Shown one piece after another: positions 14,818 through 16,042 of a stretch of DNA of 16,042 bases. This DNA comes from Victivallaceae bacterium (lineage in GTDB: Bacteria; Verrucomicrobiota; Lentisphaeria; Victivallales; Victivallaceae): positions 1 through 16,042 of the forward strand of contig JAQVVK010000030.1 of NCBI GenBank assembly GCA_028698975.1, in the 5' to 3' direction. The number at the start of each line of letters is the position of its first letter. Position 1 is the first letter of the stretch. The position numbers and the translations under genes are program-made. The notes under the pieces are model-generated. The model saw only the letters and a program-made list of their open reading frames with translations. It was not told the origin of the DNA and made no database searches.

Positions 14818-15485
14818 TGAACCTCAAAAATACCGAAAACTATTGGGCGTTGGGCGCGTTTCTCGGCCTGACCGGTCTGGCGGCGGCTTTGCTGCTGGCG
14901 GCGATTTCCCAACTGGTGGCCGGGCCGATCAAAAACGCCGAACGCGCCTCCACCAACCGCGCACTGATCGACATACTGCCCGCCTTTGACAATCAGCCCG
15001 GCGAAAATACGCTGGAGCGCGAATACAACGGCACCGCGATCAAATTCATGGGTGCGCAAAAAGACGGCAAGCTGGTCGCGGTGGCGGCTCAAAGTTCGGC
15101 CAAAGGCTACGGCGGCCCGGTGACGGTGCTGGTCGGGCTTGATCCAAACGGCGGCATCCGCGCCGTGCTGGTGACCGGCCAGAACGAGACTCCGGGGCTG
15201 GGGGCGAGCGTGTGTGCGCGCAAGTTCCAAAAGACCATAACCAATTTCTGGAAACCGGTGCCAGGCGGACTGGCTCCCAACCGTTTTCTCGACCAGTTCG
15301 CCGGCAAAACTCCGGTGGCCGGACGGGATTGGAAGATCATTAAAAATGGCGGCACGGTCGAATATGTGACCGGTTCCACGGTCACCAGCAACGCGATCAC
15401 GGCGGCGGTCAATGCCGCCTGCCAGTGTTATCTGGCCGACCGTGCGGCGATCGAAAGCGGCCTGGCCGGAGGAAGTGCGAAATGA
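14814..15485 (+). CDS. rnfG: RnfG, periplasm-facing FMN subunit of the Rnf complex, 223 aa
   Basis: One N-terminal membrane helix (~14-35) anchors a periplasmic FMN-binding domain. GQNETPGLGA and the attachment motif GSTVTSNAI are visible; Thr189 is the expected covalent FMN site, with Ser at the usual Ala place of the (S/T)GAT motif. RnfG passes electrons between RnfD and the RnfA/E cluster. ATGATG at 14814-14819 gives two possible starts. I use the first, with GGGAG 5 bp upstream and a 4-bp overlap with rnfD. The same frame stays open for a long way upstream inside rnfD, but that part is only a shadow of rnfD. Confidence 0.95.
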   Translation: MMNLKNTENYWALGAFLGLTGLAAALLLAAISQLVAGPIKNAERASTNRALIDILPAFDNQPGENTLEREYNGTAIKFMGAQKDGKLVAVAAQSSAKGYGGPVTVLVGLDPNGGIRAVLVTGQNETPGLGASVCARKFQKTITNFWKPVPGGLAPNRFLDQFAGKTPVAGRDWKIIKNGGTVEYVTGSTVTSNAITAAVNAACQCYLADRAAIESGLAGGSAK

Positions 15486-16042
15486 GTATGCTCAACGATT
15501 TCACCAAGGGACTTTGGAAAGAGAACCCGATACTGGTGTTGCTGCTCGGCACCTGCCCGACGCTGGCTGTGACCAGCAGCGCGGTCAACGGTCTCGGCAT
15601 GGGGCTGGCCACCGCCTGCGTGCTGGCCGGAAGCAACTGCGCGATTTCGATCATCGCGCCGATCGTGCCTAAAAAAATCCGGATCCCGGTCTATATTGTG
15701 GTGATCGCCGCCTTTGTGACGGTGATCGACCAGCTTATGAAGGCGTATGCGCCGCCGTCGCTCAACGCCGCATTGGGTATATTCATACCTTTGATCGTGG
15801 TCAACTGCATCGTGCTGGGCCGGGCGGAGGCATTCGCCTCGAAACACGGGCCGGTGCGTTCGATACTTGACGGAGCGGGGATGGGTTTGGGTTTCACTCT
15901 GGCATTGACGATGCTGGGGGCGATCCGCGAATTTCTGACTTCCGGTTCGATCTTCGAGGTCAAGATCATCACCGGGTGGACGACCGAATTTCTGCTGCCG
16001 TCGGCTTCGGCCGGGGCGTTCATCGTGGTCGGCACGGTGCTG
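15482..16042 (+). CDS. rnfE: RnfE, membrane subunit of the Rnf complex, 3' end cut by the window
   Basis: The frame starts at the ATG at 15482 (overlapping the rnfG stop, with GGAGG 9 bp upstream) and is open to the last base, giving 187 residues. The start FTKGLWKENPILVLLLGTCPTLAVT matches RnfE, a paralogue of RnfA. Cys25 and Cys109 (VVNCIVLGRAEAFA) are the expected ligands for the [2Fe-2S] cluster shared with RnfA. Several membrane segments are clear. The last few dozen residues are missing. It completes the rnfABCDGE order. Confidence 0.95.
   Translation, partial: MSMLNDFTKGLWKENPILVLLLGTCPTLAVTSSAVNGLGMGLATACVLAGSNCAISIIAPIVPKKIRIPVYIVVIAAFVTVIDQLMKAYAPPSLNAALGIFIPLIVVNCIVLGRAEAFASKHGPVRSILDGAGMGLGFTLALTMLGAIREFLTSGSIFEVKIITGWTTEFLLPSASAGAFIVVGTVL

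Overview
This is a GC-rich window with about 13 closely packed bacterial protein genes. It contains no RNA gene, insertion sequence or CRISPR array that I can recognise. The organism is a diderm (Gram-negative) bacterium, because the window encodes lipopolysaccharide (LPS) core enzymes resembling WaaG and WaaP. A full Rnf complex operon and an oxygen-sensitive radical SAM enzyme suggest an anaerobic or facultative lifestyle. A PVC-superphylum lineage such as Lentisphaerota is my guess from the overall flavour; the sequence does not prove it.

Left part (1-2566). The 3' part of an RsuA/RluB-type rRNA pseudouridine synthase (1-630, +) converges on a two-gene minus-strand operon. That operon encodes a secreted protein with a faint CWB2-like pattern (2297-1647) followed by an ABC-2 type permease with no ATPase beside it (1637-681). 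A 269-bp AT-rich divergent intergenic region with A/T tracts and short palindromes separates this operon from marR.

Middle (2567-5682, +). A compact operon encodes a MarR-family regulator, a family 2 glycosyltransferase, WaaG (LPS core glucosyltransferase) and WaaP (LPS core heptose kinase). Spacings are a few bases or overlaps, so this looks like an LPS core assembly unit with its own regulator.

Minus-strand signalling operon (10840-5695). It is read from a near-consensus promoter at 10860-10888. In order it encodes a periplasmic NMT1/THI5-like substrate-binding protein, a membrane sensor phosphatase (periplasmic sensing region, HAMP, PP2C/SpoIIE), an AmmeMemoRadiSam-type radical SAM enzyme and an MscS-type channel. 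The first three genes overlap. No transporter genes accompany the binding protein, so it may feed ligand information to the phosphatase.

Right part (10977-16042, +). The operon rnfABCDGE is in the E. coli-like order; rnfE is cut by the window end. The complex couples ferredoxin and NAD(H) redox to an ion gradient. Ligands for the intramembrane cluster (RnfA, RnfE), FMN-attachment threonines (RnfD, RnfG) and iron-sulfur motifs (RnfB, RnfC) are visible. RnfB has an extra C-terminal ferredoxin domain that appears to have lost exactly one of its two clusters. The rnf promoter is back to back with the signalling operon promoter and carries a 7-bp inverted repeat over its -35 and spacer.
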